This document shows positions 1 through 7,233 of a stretch of 64,000 bases of DNA, piece after piece; position 1 is the first letter of the stretch, and every line of letters starts with the position of its first letter. A program made the position numbers and the translations under genes. The stretch spans positions 23,124-87,123 of the forward strand of contig DATGZH010000039.1 in the NCBI GenBank assembly GCA_035297265.1. Reading direction: 5' to 3'. Source of the stretch: DATGZH01 sp035297265. Its GTDB lineage: Bacteria > Actinomycetota > Acidimicrobiia > Acidimicrobiales > RAAP-2. The notes under the pieces were generated by a model. The model searched no databases. It saw nothing but the letters and a program-made list of their open reading frames with translations, and had not been told where the DNA came from.

Positions 1-88
1 TCGCGTGCGATCGAGTGACGGCCATGAACGGAGGACCAGGGCTCGATAGTCTCCTCAGACACGAAGCAGCCAGCCGGGAGGACTCCAG

Positions 89-1120
89 ATGGCCGTCGAC
101 ATCGCCGCTGACCCCAGGATCGATCCGAGGCTGAAGCCGTTCCTCGCCGCAATCCCGCCGTTCGCTGGCGGGGACGTGGACAGCCGCGAGGCGCTGCTCG
201 CCGAGGCCAACTCGGAGGAGGCCCGCGAGGGCGCAGAGCTCTTCCAGTCCTTCATGGAGCTGTGCGACTCCGAGGAGGTGGCCCCGTCGGCGGGGCTCCG
301 AGTGCACAGCGAGAAGGTCACCTCCTCGCCCGATGGCAACACGATCAACCTGCAGGTGATCCGACCTGACTCCGACGAGGTGCTCGCCTGCGTGTACTAC
401 ATCCACGGTGGTGGTATGGCCTCGTTGTCCTGCTACGACGGGATGTATCGGAGCTGGGGCCGGATCATCGCGGCCAACGGTGTCGCGGTGGTCATGGTCG
501 ACTTTCGCAACGCCATCTCAGCGTCGTCGGTCCCCGAGGTCGCCCCCTTCCCGGCCGGGCTCAACGACTGCGTGTCCGGCCTCAAGTGGGTCGTCGAGCA
601 CGCAGCGCAACTGGGTGTCGACCCGGCGCGGATCGTCGTGGCCGGCGAGAGCGGCGGCGGCAACCTCACGCTGGCCACCGGTCTGCGACTGCGTCGTGAC
701 GGGGAGCTCGGCCTGGTCAAGGGTCTCTACGCTCTCTGCCCGTACATCGCCGGGCAGTGGCCCCTCCCCGAGAACCCCTCGTCGACCGACAACGACGGGA
801 TTCTCCTCAGTCTGCACAACAACCGTGGAGCGATGGGGTACGGCATCGAGGCCTTCAACGAGCGCAACCCGCTGGCCTGGCCGTCCTTCGCCACCGTCGA
901 CGACGTGACGGGGTTCCCGCCGACCGTCATCAACGTGAACGAGTGCGACCCCCTTCGGGACGAAGGCATCGGCTTCTACCGGCTGCTCCTCCTGGCCGGG
1001 GTCCCCGCGAAGTGCCGGCAGATGATGGGCACCATGCACGGCACGGAGATCTTCGCCATCGCCTGCCCGGACATCTCCCGTGACACCGCACGGGACATCG
1101 CCGCCTTCGCCCGCGACTGA
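89..1120 (+). CDS. alpha/beta hydrolase, HSL/acetyl-hydrolase type
   Basis: This 343-residue protein is a probable carboxylic ester hydrolase of the abhydrolase_3 (hormone-sensitive lipase) type. The oxyanion-hole HGGG is at residues 106-109, the nucleophile elbow GESGG at 186-190 (Ser188), a likely acid Asp287 in NECDP, and the catalytic His317 in MHGTE. There is no signal peptide, so it should be cytosolic. The ATG start is preceded by GGGAGGA. The next gene starts 12 bases after the stop and is probably co-transcribed. The substrate cannot be inferred. Confidence 0.85.
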   Translation: MAVDIAADPRIDPRLKPFLAAIPPFAGGDVDSREALLAEANSEEAREGAELFQSFMELCDSEEVAPSAGLRVHSEKVTSSPDGNTINLQVIRPDSDEVLACVYYIHGGGMASLSCYDGMYRSWGRIIAANGVAVVMVDFRNAISASSVPEVAPFPAGLNDCVSGLKWVVEHAAQLGVDPARIVVAGESGGGNLTLATGLRLRRDGELGLVKGLYALCPYIAGQWPLPENPSSTDNDGILLSLHNNRGAMGYGIEAFNERNPLAWPSFATVDDVTGFPPTVINVNECDPLRDEGIGFYRLLLLAGVPAKCRQMMGTMHGTEIFAIACPDISRDTARDIAAFARD

Positions 1121-1132
1121 CGGGAGTCGGAC

Positions 1133-1831
1133 GTGACAGATTACGGATCGGACATCTACACCGAACCTGAGGGCAGCCCGGACACCCTGGCCAACCTCGG
1201 GCCGCTGGCCCCGATGGCCGGCGTGTGGGAGGGACTGAAGGGCACCGACCAGCACCCGGTGGCCGACGGCGTCGAGCACAACGACTTCGTCGAGCACTAC
1301 GAGCTGCATCCAATCGACCGCCAGACCAACGGGCCGCAGCTCTTCTACGGACTCCGTTACCACACCCACATCACCAAGCCGGGCGAGGCCGAGACTTTTC
1401 ACGACCAGGTCGGCTACTGGCTCTGGGAGCCGGCCGCCGGTGCGGTCACGTTCACCCTCGGGATACCCCGGGCCCAGGTGCTGTTGGCCTCGGGCCCGGC
1501 GACTCCGGACGCCACCGACTTCGAGCTCACCGCGGAACTCGGTTCGGAGGTCTACGGGATCCTTTCGAACCCGTTCTTGTACGAGTCCTTCCGGACCCTC
1601 AGCTACCGGATCCACGTGACCATCAAAGACGACGGGACGTGGTCCTACGAGGAGGAAGGCGTCCTACAGCTTCCCGACCGGGACGAGCCCTTCAGCCACA
1701 TCGACCGGAACACGCTGACCCGCGTCGGGCCTCCGCAGTTGAATCCCTTGGCCGCCGAGTCTCTCGGGACGGTTCCCCCCGACCCGGGGGAGGGCAGCTT
1801 GGGCATCGGCTCCCTCCGCCAATCGGAGTGA
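1133..1831 (+). CDS. haem-binding beta-barrel (nitrobindin/THAP4-like) family protein
   Basis: The protein has 232 residues. Its pattern of NLGPLAPMAGVWEG near the N-terminus, alternating strands with HYELHPI and LFYGLRYHTHI, and a late SYRIHVTIKDDGTWSYEEE strand fits the FABP-like DUF1794/nitrobindin beta-barrel family. Members bind haem or small hydrophobic ligands in the cytosol. I place it by pattern only and did not confirm the haem-ligand His. It starts at GTG, 12 bases after the esterase, suggesting an operon. The C-terminal 30 residues are Pro/Gly-rich and look disordered. Confidence 0.6.
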   Translation: MTDYGSDIYTEPEGSPDTLANLGPLAPMAGVWEGLKGTDQHPVADGVEHNDFVEHYELHPIDRQTNGPQLFYGLRYHTHITKPGEAETFHDQVGYWLWEPAAGAVTFTLGIPRAQVLLASGPATPDATDFELTAELGSEVYGILSNPFLYESFRTLSYRIHVTIKDDGTWSYEEEGVLQLPDRDEPFSHIDRNTLTRVGPPQLNPLAAESLGTVPPDPGEGSLGIGSLRQSE

Positions 1832-2131
1832 GGGGCCTCGCCCGGTTCGTCCGTTCGGCTGGCCGACCTGAGAGTGACGTCCTTTCCCGATGGCTTCGGA
1901 GCCGATGTCGAACTGCCGCCCGGAAGGGCGACTGCTCGGCTCGACGCGATGACGGACGCTTCCCTCATCCGCAGCCTGCGAGGATCTCGTGAGCGTTTCG
2001 GTGCCCGAACATCGCCGCGTGGCTCATGGGACCGGCGTGCCGGGCGGCTCTGGTGCTCCCTGTGGTGCGGTCATCACCCTGGCGTGGTTCCCACAGGATT
2101 GACAAACTGGGGCAGCAACCAAGGGGGGTCC
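1832..2131. other. 300-base intergenic stretch, no gene supported
   Basis: A reading frame runs through this stretch into the next gene, but its translation is Arg/Ser-rich and unlike a protein start. I treat it as the leader of the substrate-binding protein gene. A TTGACA at 2099-2104 has no -10 partner at the right spacing. Confidence 0.4.
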
Positions 2132-3370
2132 ATGGTCCGAGGCAGATCGACGACCGTGGCGGTGGTGGCTGGACTCGTGGTGGCGTCGCTCCTACCGGCA
2201 ATGACGCCGGCCGGAGCCAGCTCGCCGGGCGTCACGTCGAAGACCGTCACCGTCGGGCTCATCACCGAGCTGACGGGGCCCGGGGCCCCGCCGGTCAACG
2301 GCATGGTGCGCTCGGCCCAGGCGCGGATCGACCTTCAGAACGCCCAGGGCGGGGTCGACGGGCGCAAGATCCAGCTGATCGTGAAGGACGACCAGACCAG
2401 CCCGGTCGCCGATCAGACGGCCACCGCGGCCCTCATCTCAGACGGGGTCTTCGGCGTGATCGACGACAGCGCGGTCACCTTCGGTGGCTACAAACTCCTC
2501 CAGCAGGCGGGAGTACCCGTGGTCGGCGGTGCCTACGACGGGCCGGAGTGGTACCAGCAGCCCAACACCAACATGTTCAGCATCTCGGGGCCGGGCGACG
2601 CCAAGGACCCGCAGTACGACAACTTCGCGGTGTTCGCCAAGGATCACGGAGGCACGAAGTGCGGCGCCGTTGGCTACGCCATCTCGCCGTCCTCACGGGC
2701 CTCGGCCACCGGCTTCCAACTGTCGTGCCAGCGTGAAGGTTTGCAGAATGCCTTCCTCGATACCCAGGTGCCCTTCGGAACCGTCGACGTCACCACCCTC
2801 GTGCTCCAGCTGAAGGCGGCCGGGGTGAACACCCTCTGGCTGCCGCTCGATGGGAACACCAACTTCTCCATCATGACCGCCCTGAAGCAAGCTGGTGTCA
2901 AGATGAAGGTGATCATCAACGCGACCGGTTACGGACAGGTACTCGTCAGCGACAAGCTCGCGGCGCCCGATGCCCAGGGTGCTTGGTTCCTGTCGACCGG
3001 CGTCCCCGTAGGGCTCAAGACGCCCGCCACGACGGCGTTTCAGGCGGCACTGGCGAAGTACGCCCACTACACCGGCGTGCCTGACTTCAGCTGGTACGAG
3101 GGGTGGGGCGGTGCCGACCTCATGATCAAGGGCCTGGAGTTGGCGGGAAAGCAACCGACGCGGAGTGCGTTCATTGCCGCACTCCAGAAGGACACCGACT
3201 ACAGCGCCAACGGGCTGCTGGGCTCGGTCAACCTCTCACTGAGCGAGTTCGGCAAGGCGCCGCACGGTCTCTGCGAGTATCTCTCCCAGTTCGAAGGTAA
3301 CGCATTCGTGCACCCGACGAAGGTGTGTGGCACGCTCTTGGCGAATTCGGACCAACTGCCGAGTGCATGA
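2132..3370 (+). CDS. ABC transporter substrate-binding protein, branched-chain amino acid (LivJ) type
   Basis: I chose ATG 2132 because AAGGGGGG lies just upstream and the frame then begins with a signal peptide: MVRGR, a hydrophobic stretch, and AGA-SS near residue 28. The 412-residue product has the type-1 periplasmic-binding fold: VTVGLITELTG, then QARIDLQNAQGGVDGRK and LIVKDDQTSP near the N-terminus, and SWYEGWGGADLMIKGLELAG near the C-terminus. Family members capture amino acids, amides or aromatic acids for a Liv-type importer. No permease or ATPase gene is adjacent, so it is an orphan receptor here and its ligand is unknown. Confidence 0.8.
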   Translation: MVRGRSTTVAVVAGLVVASLLPAMTPAGASSPGVTSKTVTVGLITELTGPGAPPVNGMVRSAQARIDLQNAQGGVDGRKIQLIVKDDQTSPVADQTATAALISDGVFGVIDDSAVTFGGYKLLQQAGVPVVGGAYDGPEWYQQPNTNMFSISGPGDAKDPQYDNFAVFAKDHGGTKCGAVGYAISPSSRASATGFQLSCQREGLQNAFLDTQVPFGTVDVTTLVLQLKAAGVNTLWLPLDGNTNFSIMTALKQAGVKMKVIINATGYGQVLVSDKLAAPDAQGAWFLSTGVPVGLKTPATTAFQAALAKYAHYTGVPDFSWYEGWGGADLMIKGLELAGKQPTRSAFIAALQKDTDYSANGLLGSVNLSLSEFGKAPHGLCEYLSQFEGNAFVHPTKVCGTLLANSDQLPSA

Positions 3371-3602
3371 GACTGCAGAAGAGCCGTGGCTCCGGGCCTC
3401 GGAGAGATGAAGATCAAGGACCAAAAGTGAGAAGTTTTCACAGCCCGCTGACCCGAGGCTGACGCTGATCCCGAGGCCCCGAACGACAGCCTTCGCTGGT
3501 CGTGCCGAGCGTCCCAGCTCCCCACCATGTCACGGTGGTTGAGGCCGGCGAACTCGCCGAGAAGCTGCATCGTCCCTCGTCCACCGCGTCCGTGTCGCGC
3601 CG
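3371..3602. other. intergenic stretch with no supported gene
   Basis: This gap lies between the substrate-binding protein and the FG-GAP remnant, which converge on it. I see no clear hairpin, RNA or coding signal. Confidence 0.4.
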
Positions 3603-3941
3603 TCATAAGTGATAGACGAAGGCGCTCCCGGGGAGTACCGGGGCGCCGGACGCCCCGACGATCAGGCTCCGGCCGCTGAGGGCCACGCTCGACCCGAACC
3701 CGCTCACTGACAGGTCGGAGGGAGGGGTGAGGGTCGCCGTCGGGCTGGAAGGCCATGAGAGGCCGTTGGACATGTATACGTACGCGGCACCCGCCGGTTG
3801 GGCGATCGCGTCGCCGACCACGAGCGTGTGGCCCGAGAGGGCCGGCGAGCCGAAGAAGTCGGGGGCGGTCCCGGCCGGATCGGGGAGGGTGGCGACCGGG
3901 CCCGTGGCCCAACGATGAGGGTCCTCGCCGGCGAAGCGCAT
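3603..3941 (-). pseudogene. C-terminal remnant of a FG-GAP (integrin-like) repeat protein
   Basis: About 112 codons encode two FG-GAP-type blades: FFGSPALSGHTLVVGDA...GAAYVYM and SGFGSSVALSGRSLIVGAS...GSAFVYHL, ending in a stop. Such blades form secreted beta-propellers of several hundred residues, so only the tail survives. There is no signal peptide or credible start. Upstream in the same orientation the similarity stops near 3930, exactly where antitoxin-like coding on the plus strand begins. This looks like a deletion or insertion junction. Confidence 0.6.
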
Positions 3942-4102
3942 TCATTGCCCTGCTGATCGAGCACGGCCTCGATGACGAGCGCCGATGGGACGAGATTGAG
4001 GCCGCGTTGGGTCATATCCCAGATACCGGCCACGACTGGGATGCCGACCCTTCCGAGTGGGTACGCGCCCAGCGCCGAGGGGACGAGCGGAGAGCGGGGT
4101 GA
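3929..4102 (+). pseudogene. VapB-type antitoxin missing its N-terminal DNA-binding half
   Basis: The frame reads SAFIALLIEHGLDDERRW and then DTGHDWDADPSEWVRAQR to a TGA at 4100. This resembles the second helix and toxin-binding tail of a ribbon-helix-helix antitoxin. The expected first half (beta-strand and first helix) is absent: upstream the frame runs into the FG-GAP remnant lying on the opposite strand. No start codon suits the shortened protein. It directly precedes the PIN toxin gene, as in vapBC modules. Confidence 0.55.
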
Positions 4103-4103
4103 G

Positions 4104-4496
4104 GTGGCCCGGGTGCTGCTCGACTCGACGGTGCTGATCGACGCCCTGCGTGGTCGCCCAGCGGCCGATCAGGTTGCTGCACTCCGCCGCCGCGGGGTGG
4201 AGCCGTGGGTCTGCGCCATCTCAGTTGAAGAGGTGTGGCGGGGGTTACTGCCGGGCGACGAAGCGCCCGCACGTCGTCTGTTCAATTCCCTGCGTCCGGC
4301 GCCTCTAGGGGTGGTGGAAGGCGTCCGAGCAGGAACCTGGCGACGAGAGTTCGCCCGACAGGGCGTCACGTTGCATCAGGCCGACTGTCCCGTCGCCGCG
4401 GCAGCCGTCGGCGTGGATGCGAGCCTGGCGACCGCCAACGTCGACGATTTTCCGATGCCAGAGCTCGTCGTGGAGTACTGGTCAACGGGAGCTTGA
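4104..4496 (+). CDS. vapC: VapC-family PIN-domain ribonuclease toxin
   Basis: The 130-residue protein carries the PIN metal-binding acids: Asp in LLDSTVLIDAL near the start, Glu in SVEEVWRG, Asp in HQADCPVAAAA and Asp in ANVDDFPMPEL. PIN toxins cleave tRNA or rRNA and are held inactive by VapB. I chose GTG 4104 because the PIN strand begins immediately afterwards; it lies 1 base past the antitoxin stop. The toxin looks intact while its antitoxin is truncated, so it may be silent, neutralised by another antitoxin, or expressed poorly. Confidence 0.75.
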   Translation: MARVLLDSTVLIDALRGRPAADQVAALRRRGVEPWVCAISVEEVWRGLLPGDEAPARRLFNSLRPAPLGVVEGVRAGTWRREFARQGVTLHQADCPVAAAAVGVDASLATANVDDFPMPELVVEYWSTGA

Positions 4497-4541
4497 CCGC
4501 GATGAGTGGTGCGCGACCGTTCCGAACGTAGGTGCACTTGG

Positions 4542-4559
4542 CGTCTAGTGAACTAGACG
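4542..4559. promoter_or_regulatory. perfect 8-bp inverted repeat upstream of hicA, probable HicB operator
   Basis: CGTCTAGT-GA-ACTAGACG is a perfect palindrome with a 2-base centre, ending 28 bases before the hicA start. HicB proteins with a C-terminal DNA-binding domain repress their own promoter through such sites. TTGGCG at 4538 and TAAGCT at 4560 (16-base spacer) could be the promoter hexamers straddling it. Function is inferred from position. Confidence 0.55.
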
Positions 4560-4587
4560 TAAGCTGTCAAGTAGGGTAGACTAACTT

Positions 4588-4791
4588 GTGAAGCCGAGGT
4601 CGAAGCGCGACCTGGTGAGGTTGCTCAGGCGAAACGGGGTCGTAAAGGTGCGCGAGGACGGGGATCATGAGGTCTGGAGAATCGGAAACTGCCAGGCCTA
4701 CGTGCCGAAGCACAGAACTATCTCCGCTGGTGTCTGCCGCAGCATCCGAGACGCCCTGGCTCCCTGTCTGGGAGAAGGGTGGATGCCATGA
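4588..4791 (+). CDS. hicA: HicA-family mRNA interferase toxin
   Basis: The 67-residue protein has the compact double-stranded-RNA-binding fold of HicA/YcfA: LVRLLRRNGVVKVREDGDHE, then a hydrophobic strand and VPKHRTISAGVCRSIRD. The catalytic His sits in GDHEVW, where typical members have GSHHxW. HicA degrades mRNA until bound by HicB. It starts at GTG and its TGA overlaps the next gene's start (ATGA), as expected for a translationally coupled hicAB pair. Confidence 0.75.
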   Translation: MKPRSKRDLVRLLRRNGVVKVREDGDHEVWRIGNCQAYVPKHRTISAGVCRSIRDALAPCLGEGWMP

Positions 4792-5231
4792 CGGAGCCGA
4801 GCGTGTACCCGTACGACATCCATCATGAAGATGGATGGTGGATTGTCGCGGTTCCCCAGCTCGGCCTGACGACCCAAGCTCGCCACCTTCGGGACACCGA
4901 CCGGATGGCAAAGTCGATCATCTCGTTGCATCTCGATATCAGTCCTGATCATGTCGATGTTCGTCGCTCCAACATCGTCGGACTTCCGCAGCGAGTGGCC
5001 GACGCCGTAGAGGAGGCCAACGCAGCTCGAGGCCGTTTGTCAGACGCCCAGGAGACTTCAGGTGAGGCAACTCGTCGGGCTGCAAGGGAGATGGTTCGAG
5101 CCGGTGTTCCATTGCGGGATGCCGGCTATCTACTCGGTCTTTCTCATCAGCGGATCGCGCAACTCGTGGCGCCGGGAGATGCTCGAGTCGAGCGAAGGGG
5201 GAAGAAGCCAACGCCAGCCCGACATCAGTAG
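4788..5231 (+). CDS. hicB: HicB-family antitoxin with helix-turn-helix tail
   Basis: The product has 147 residues from ATG 4788, which overlaps the hicA stop. Residues 1-45 match the degraded-RNase-H fold of HicB (YPYDIHHEDGWWIVAVPQLG, then TQARHLRD). A charged linker follows, then an HTH-like segment (REMVRAGVPLRDAGYLLGLS, then HQRIAQLV) that probably binds the palindrome upstream of hicA. It would neutralise HicA and autoregulate the operon. A start three codons earlier (4779) is possible but would overlap the toxin more. Confidence 0.72.
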   Translation: MTEPSVYPYDIHHEDGWWIVAVPQLGLTTQARHLRDTDRMAKSIISLHLDISPDHVDVRRSNIVGLPQRVADAVEEANAARGRLSDAQETSGEATRRAAREMVRAGVPLRDAGYLLGLSHQRIAQLVAPGDARVERRGKKPTPARHQ

Positions 5232-5242
5232 CGGTTACCAAA

Positions 5243-5264
5243 CTGCCGGCCCGAAGGCCGGCAG
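5243..5264 (+). terminator. hairpin after hicB
   Basis: A perfect 9-bp stem (CTGCCGGCC / GGCCGGCAG) with a CGAA tetraloop follows the hicB stop by 11 bases. No U-tract follows, but the position fits a transcription end for hicAB. Confidence 0.55.
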
Positions 5265-5294
5265 TCTGTCCGTTCTTCGGGATGGCGGACGAGC

Positions 5295-5330
5295 TTTCGA
5301 CTCCTCGCCACCGTCAGCGAGGAGTCGAAA
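5295..5330 (-). terminator. 14-bp perfect hairpin downstream of tmRNA
   Basis: TTTCGACTCCTCGC and GCGAGGAGTCGAAA form a perfect 14-bp stem around an 8-base loop. It lies 37 bases beyond the tmRNA 3' end on the minus strand and faces the hicAB hairpin on the other side, so it probably ends ssrA transcription. The tail is not U-rich. Confidence 0.6.
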
Positions 5331-5366
5331 GAACCTCTCTCCTCTGGAAAATAGATGCATCAGGAG

Positions 5367-5715
5367 TGGAGGTGGCGGGTTTCGAACCCGCGTCCTTCGG
5401 TGACTCAGTGGGCCTTCTCCGAGCGCAGCCGGCTGAGGATTGTCGGGGGCGGCGCTGCCACCGGCGAACTGCACCGCCCCGTATCCGACGAAGGTGTCCC
5501 TGGCGACCGGTCGGAGCAGCCGTTCAGGTGAGCCCTACGAGATGACGCCTGCGACCGGCCTGTAGGGCCGAGACCGGGCAGACGCGCTACTTCTTAAGCA
5601 GCGAGCGACAACTGAGGCGTCGCGTTTATTTTTGGTCCCGGCTCTTTAACGTGGCTCCGGGGACCACGGCTCGCTTCTCCCACCTCGACATCCGAAGTCG
5701 AGACCATTCACCCCC
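5367..5715 (-). ncRNA. ssrA: transfer-messenger RNA (tmRNA)
   Basis: The ends pair as a tRNA-like acceptor: 5' GGGGGUG with 3' CACCUCC and discriminator A. A T-arm GCGGGTTCGAAACCCGC lies near the 3' end, and CCA is not encoded. The internal frame at 5594-5623 reads Ala-Thr-Pro-Gln-Leu-Ser-Leu-Ala-Ala then UAA if GCG is the resume codon; starting one codon earlier adds Asn. The LSLAA ending matches known degradation tags. tmRNA with SmpB rescues ribosomes stalled on broken mRNA. It lies 55 bases after smpB on the same strand. A TAGAAT at 5753-5758 (minus strand) could be its own -10 box. Confidence 0.92.
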
Positions 5716-5770
5716 ATGATCGGGTGCTGCCCCGCTCTGGGCCAGCCCCCCCATTCTACAGGCCCCCGGG

Positions 5771-6295
5771 TCAGCCCCATCGGGCGACCTCCCGGACGGC
5801 CCGGGCGGCCTCCCGCTCGGCGGTGCGGGCCGCCATGGCCTGCCGTTTGTCGTAGAGCTTCCGGCCCCGGGCGAGGGCCAGGGAGACCTTGGCCAGGCCC
5901 TGGGTGAAGTAGACGGAGAGGGGGATGAGCGTGAGCGCCTGCTGCGTGGTCCGACCGAGCAGCTCGTCGATCTCCCTCCGGTGAAGGAGGAGCTTGCGGC
6001 GCCGGTCGGGGTCGTGGGCCGCGCCGCCCGTGGCGAACTGCCAGGGCGGGATGTGCATCCCGTAGAGCCAGACCTCGCCTTCGACCACCCGGCCGTAGGC
6101 GTCGGCGATCTGGGCCCGGCCGGCCCGGAGGGATTTGACCTCGCTCCCCTGGAGGACGATGCCGCACTCGTAGGTCTCGAGGATGTCGTAGTCGTGGCGG
6201 GCCCGGCGGTTGGTGGCGACCACCTTGTCGTTGGACTGCTGGCCCGTCTTGCGGGCCTCTTCCCGCTTGGCCGCAGTGCGCTTGGCTCGTGCCAT
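5771..6295 (-). CDS. smpB: SsrA-binding protein SmpB
   Basis: The start at ATG 6295 gives 174 residues. The core has NRRARHDYDILETYECGIVL, then GSEVKSLRAGRAQIADAY near residue 45 and a basic tail with KLYDKRQAM, all standard for SmpB. It binds the tRNA-like domain of tmRNA and fills the empty mRNA channel during trans-translation. The tmRNA gene lies directly downstream on the same strand. The frame is open a long way upstream, but that part overlaps the divergent mec gene and is a shadow. Confidence 0.95.
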   Translation of the reverse strand: MARAKRTAAKREEARKTGQQSNDKVVATNRRARHDYDILETYECGIVLQGSEVKSLRAGRAQIADAYGRVVEGEVWLYGMHIPPWQFATGGAAHDPDRRRKLLLHRREIDELLGRTTQQALTLIPLSVYFTQGLAKVSLALARGRKLYDKRQAMAARTAEREAARAVREVARWG

Positions 6296-6388
6296 CTCGC
6301 TCCGAGCGTACAAGGCGCACCTCGGACCTCCGTGTCCGGGCTCGTATCCGCATCGCCGCTGGTGGGGCTCGGTACGCTCGCGTCCGAG

Positions 6389-6811
6389 ATGCTGCGGCTG
6401 CCTTCGGACGTCTACCTCAAGATGATCGGGCACTGCCTCGCCGGCCTGCCCGACGAGGCCTGCGGGCTCCTCGGAGGTGACCCTCGGACGGGCGATGTCA
6501 CGAGTTGCTATCCGACGACGAACATCGCCGCCTCGGCCAAGCTCTACACCGTCGACCCGAAGCAGCACCTCCAGGCCGACCGCGACGCCGAGCGTCAGGG
6601 CCTCGAGATCATCGGGGTCTTCCACTCCCACACCCACACCGACGCCTACCCCTCGCCGACCGACGTGGCCCAGGCCCCCGACCCGGGCTGGCACTACGTA
6701 TTGGTCTCGCTTCGGGACACCCATCCCGTCGTGCGCAGCTACTCCATCGTCGACGGGCGGGTGGACGAGGAGTCGGTGGTGGTCCGTCCCCACCTCCAGC
6801 AGGCCGTCTGA
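6389..6811 (+). CDS. mec: JAMM/Mov34 zinc peptidase, Mec-type CysO-cysteine hydrolase
   Basis: The 140-residue protein shows the full JAMM signature: Glu in DEACGLLGG, then HSH followed seven residues later by SPTD (HSHTHTDAYPSPTD). In Mycobacterium tuberculosis the neighbour-matched protein Mec (Rv1334) releases cysteine from the CysO-Cys adduct. The next two genes are CysO- and CysM-like, so the same role is strongly implied. I chose ATG 6389; the open frame upstream overlaps smpB and lacks family sequence. Confidence 0.85.
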   Translation: MLRLPSDVYLKMIGHCLAGLPDEACGLLGGDPRTGDVTSCYPTTNIAASAKLYTVDPKQHLQADRDAERQGLEIIGVFHSHTHTDAYPSPTDVAQAPDPGWHYVLVSLRDTHPVVRSYSIVDGRVDEESVVVRPHLQQAV

Positions 6812-6942
6812 GCCGGAGGCATGGGGGCGCCACCGACGGGCGGTGGCCCGGCCCCGGTAGAATCCCCACCTGACAGGTCAACATTTCACTCCGGTCCGGC
6901 GGCCTGGGCGGCCCCGGTCCGCCGCCGACCCTGGGAGGTCCC

Positions 6943-7224
6943 GTGCCCGTCGCCGTCCGCCTGCCGACCGTCCTGCGCTCAGAGGCCGGCGGGCAGTCCA
7001 GCGTCAGCGTGGAGGGCGCCACGATCGGTGAGGTCCTCCGGAGCCTCGTGGCCGACCACCCGGGCATCGCGCCCCAGGTCTTCAACGACGACGGGACGCT
7101 TCACAAGTTCGTGAACGTCTACGTGAACGACGACGACGTCCGTTATCTCTCGCTCCTCGACACCCCGGTGAAGGACGGCGACGAGGTGTCGATCCTCCCC
7201 GCCGTGGCTGGCGGCACCACGTAG
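6943..7224 (+). CDS. cysO: CysO-like sulfur-carrier protein (ThiS/MoaD fold)
   Basis: The 93-residue ubiquitin-like protein (VAVRLPTVLRSEAGGQ, then VNVYVNDDDVRYL and GDEVSILPAVAGG) matches the sulfur carrier whose C-terminal Gly-Gly becomes a thiocarboxylate. Here the chain ends GGTT, not GG, so two residues must be removed before activation; the adjacent JAMM peptidase is the obvious candidate. It starts at GTG and ends 9 bases before cysM. It should donate sulfur to O-phosphoserine through CysM. Confidence 0.88.
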   Translation: MPVAVRLPTVLRSEAGGQSSVSVEGATIGEVLRSLVADHPGIAPQVFNDDGTLHKFVNVYVNDDDVRYLSLLDTPVKDGDEVSILPAVAGGTT

Positions 7225-7233
7225 GAGCGAGCC

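Noticed and set aside
2099..2131. Sigma-70 promoter at TTGACA 2099
   Set aside because: No TATAAT-like box occurs 16-18 bases downstream.
5235..5474. 79-residue minus-strand frame
   Set aside because: It lies within the tmRNA 3' half and its terminator.
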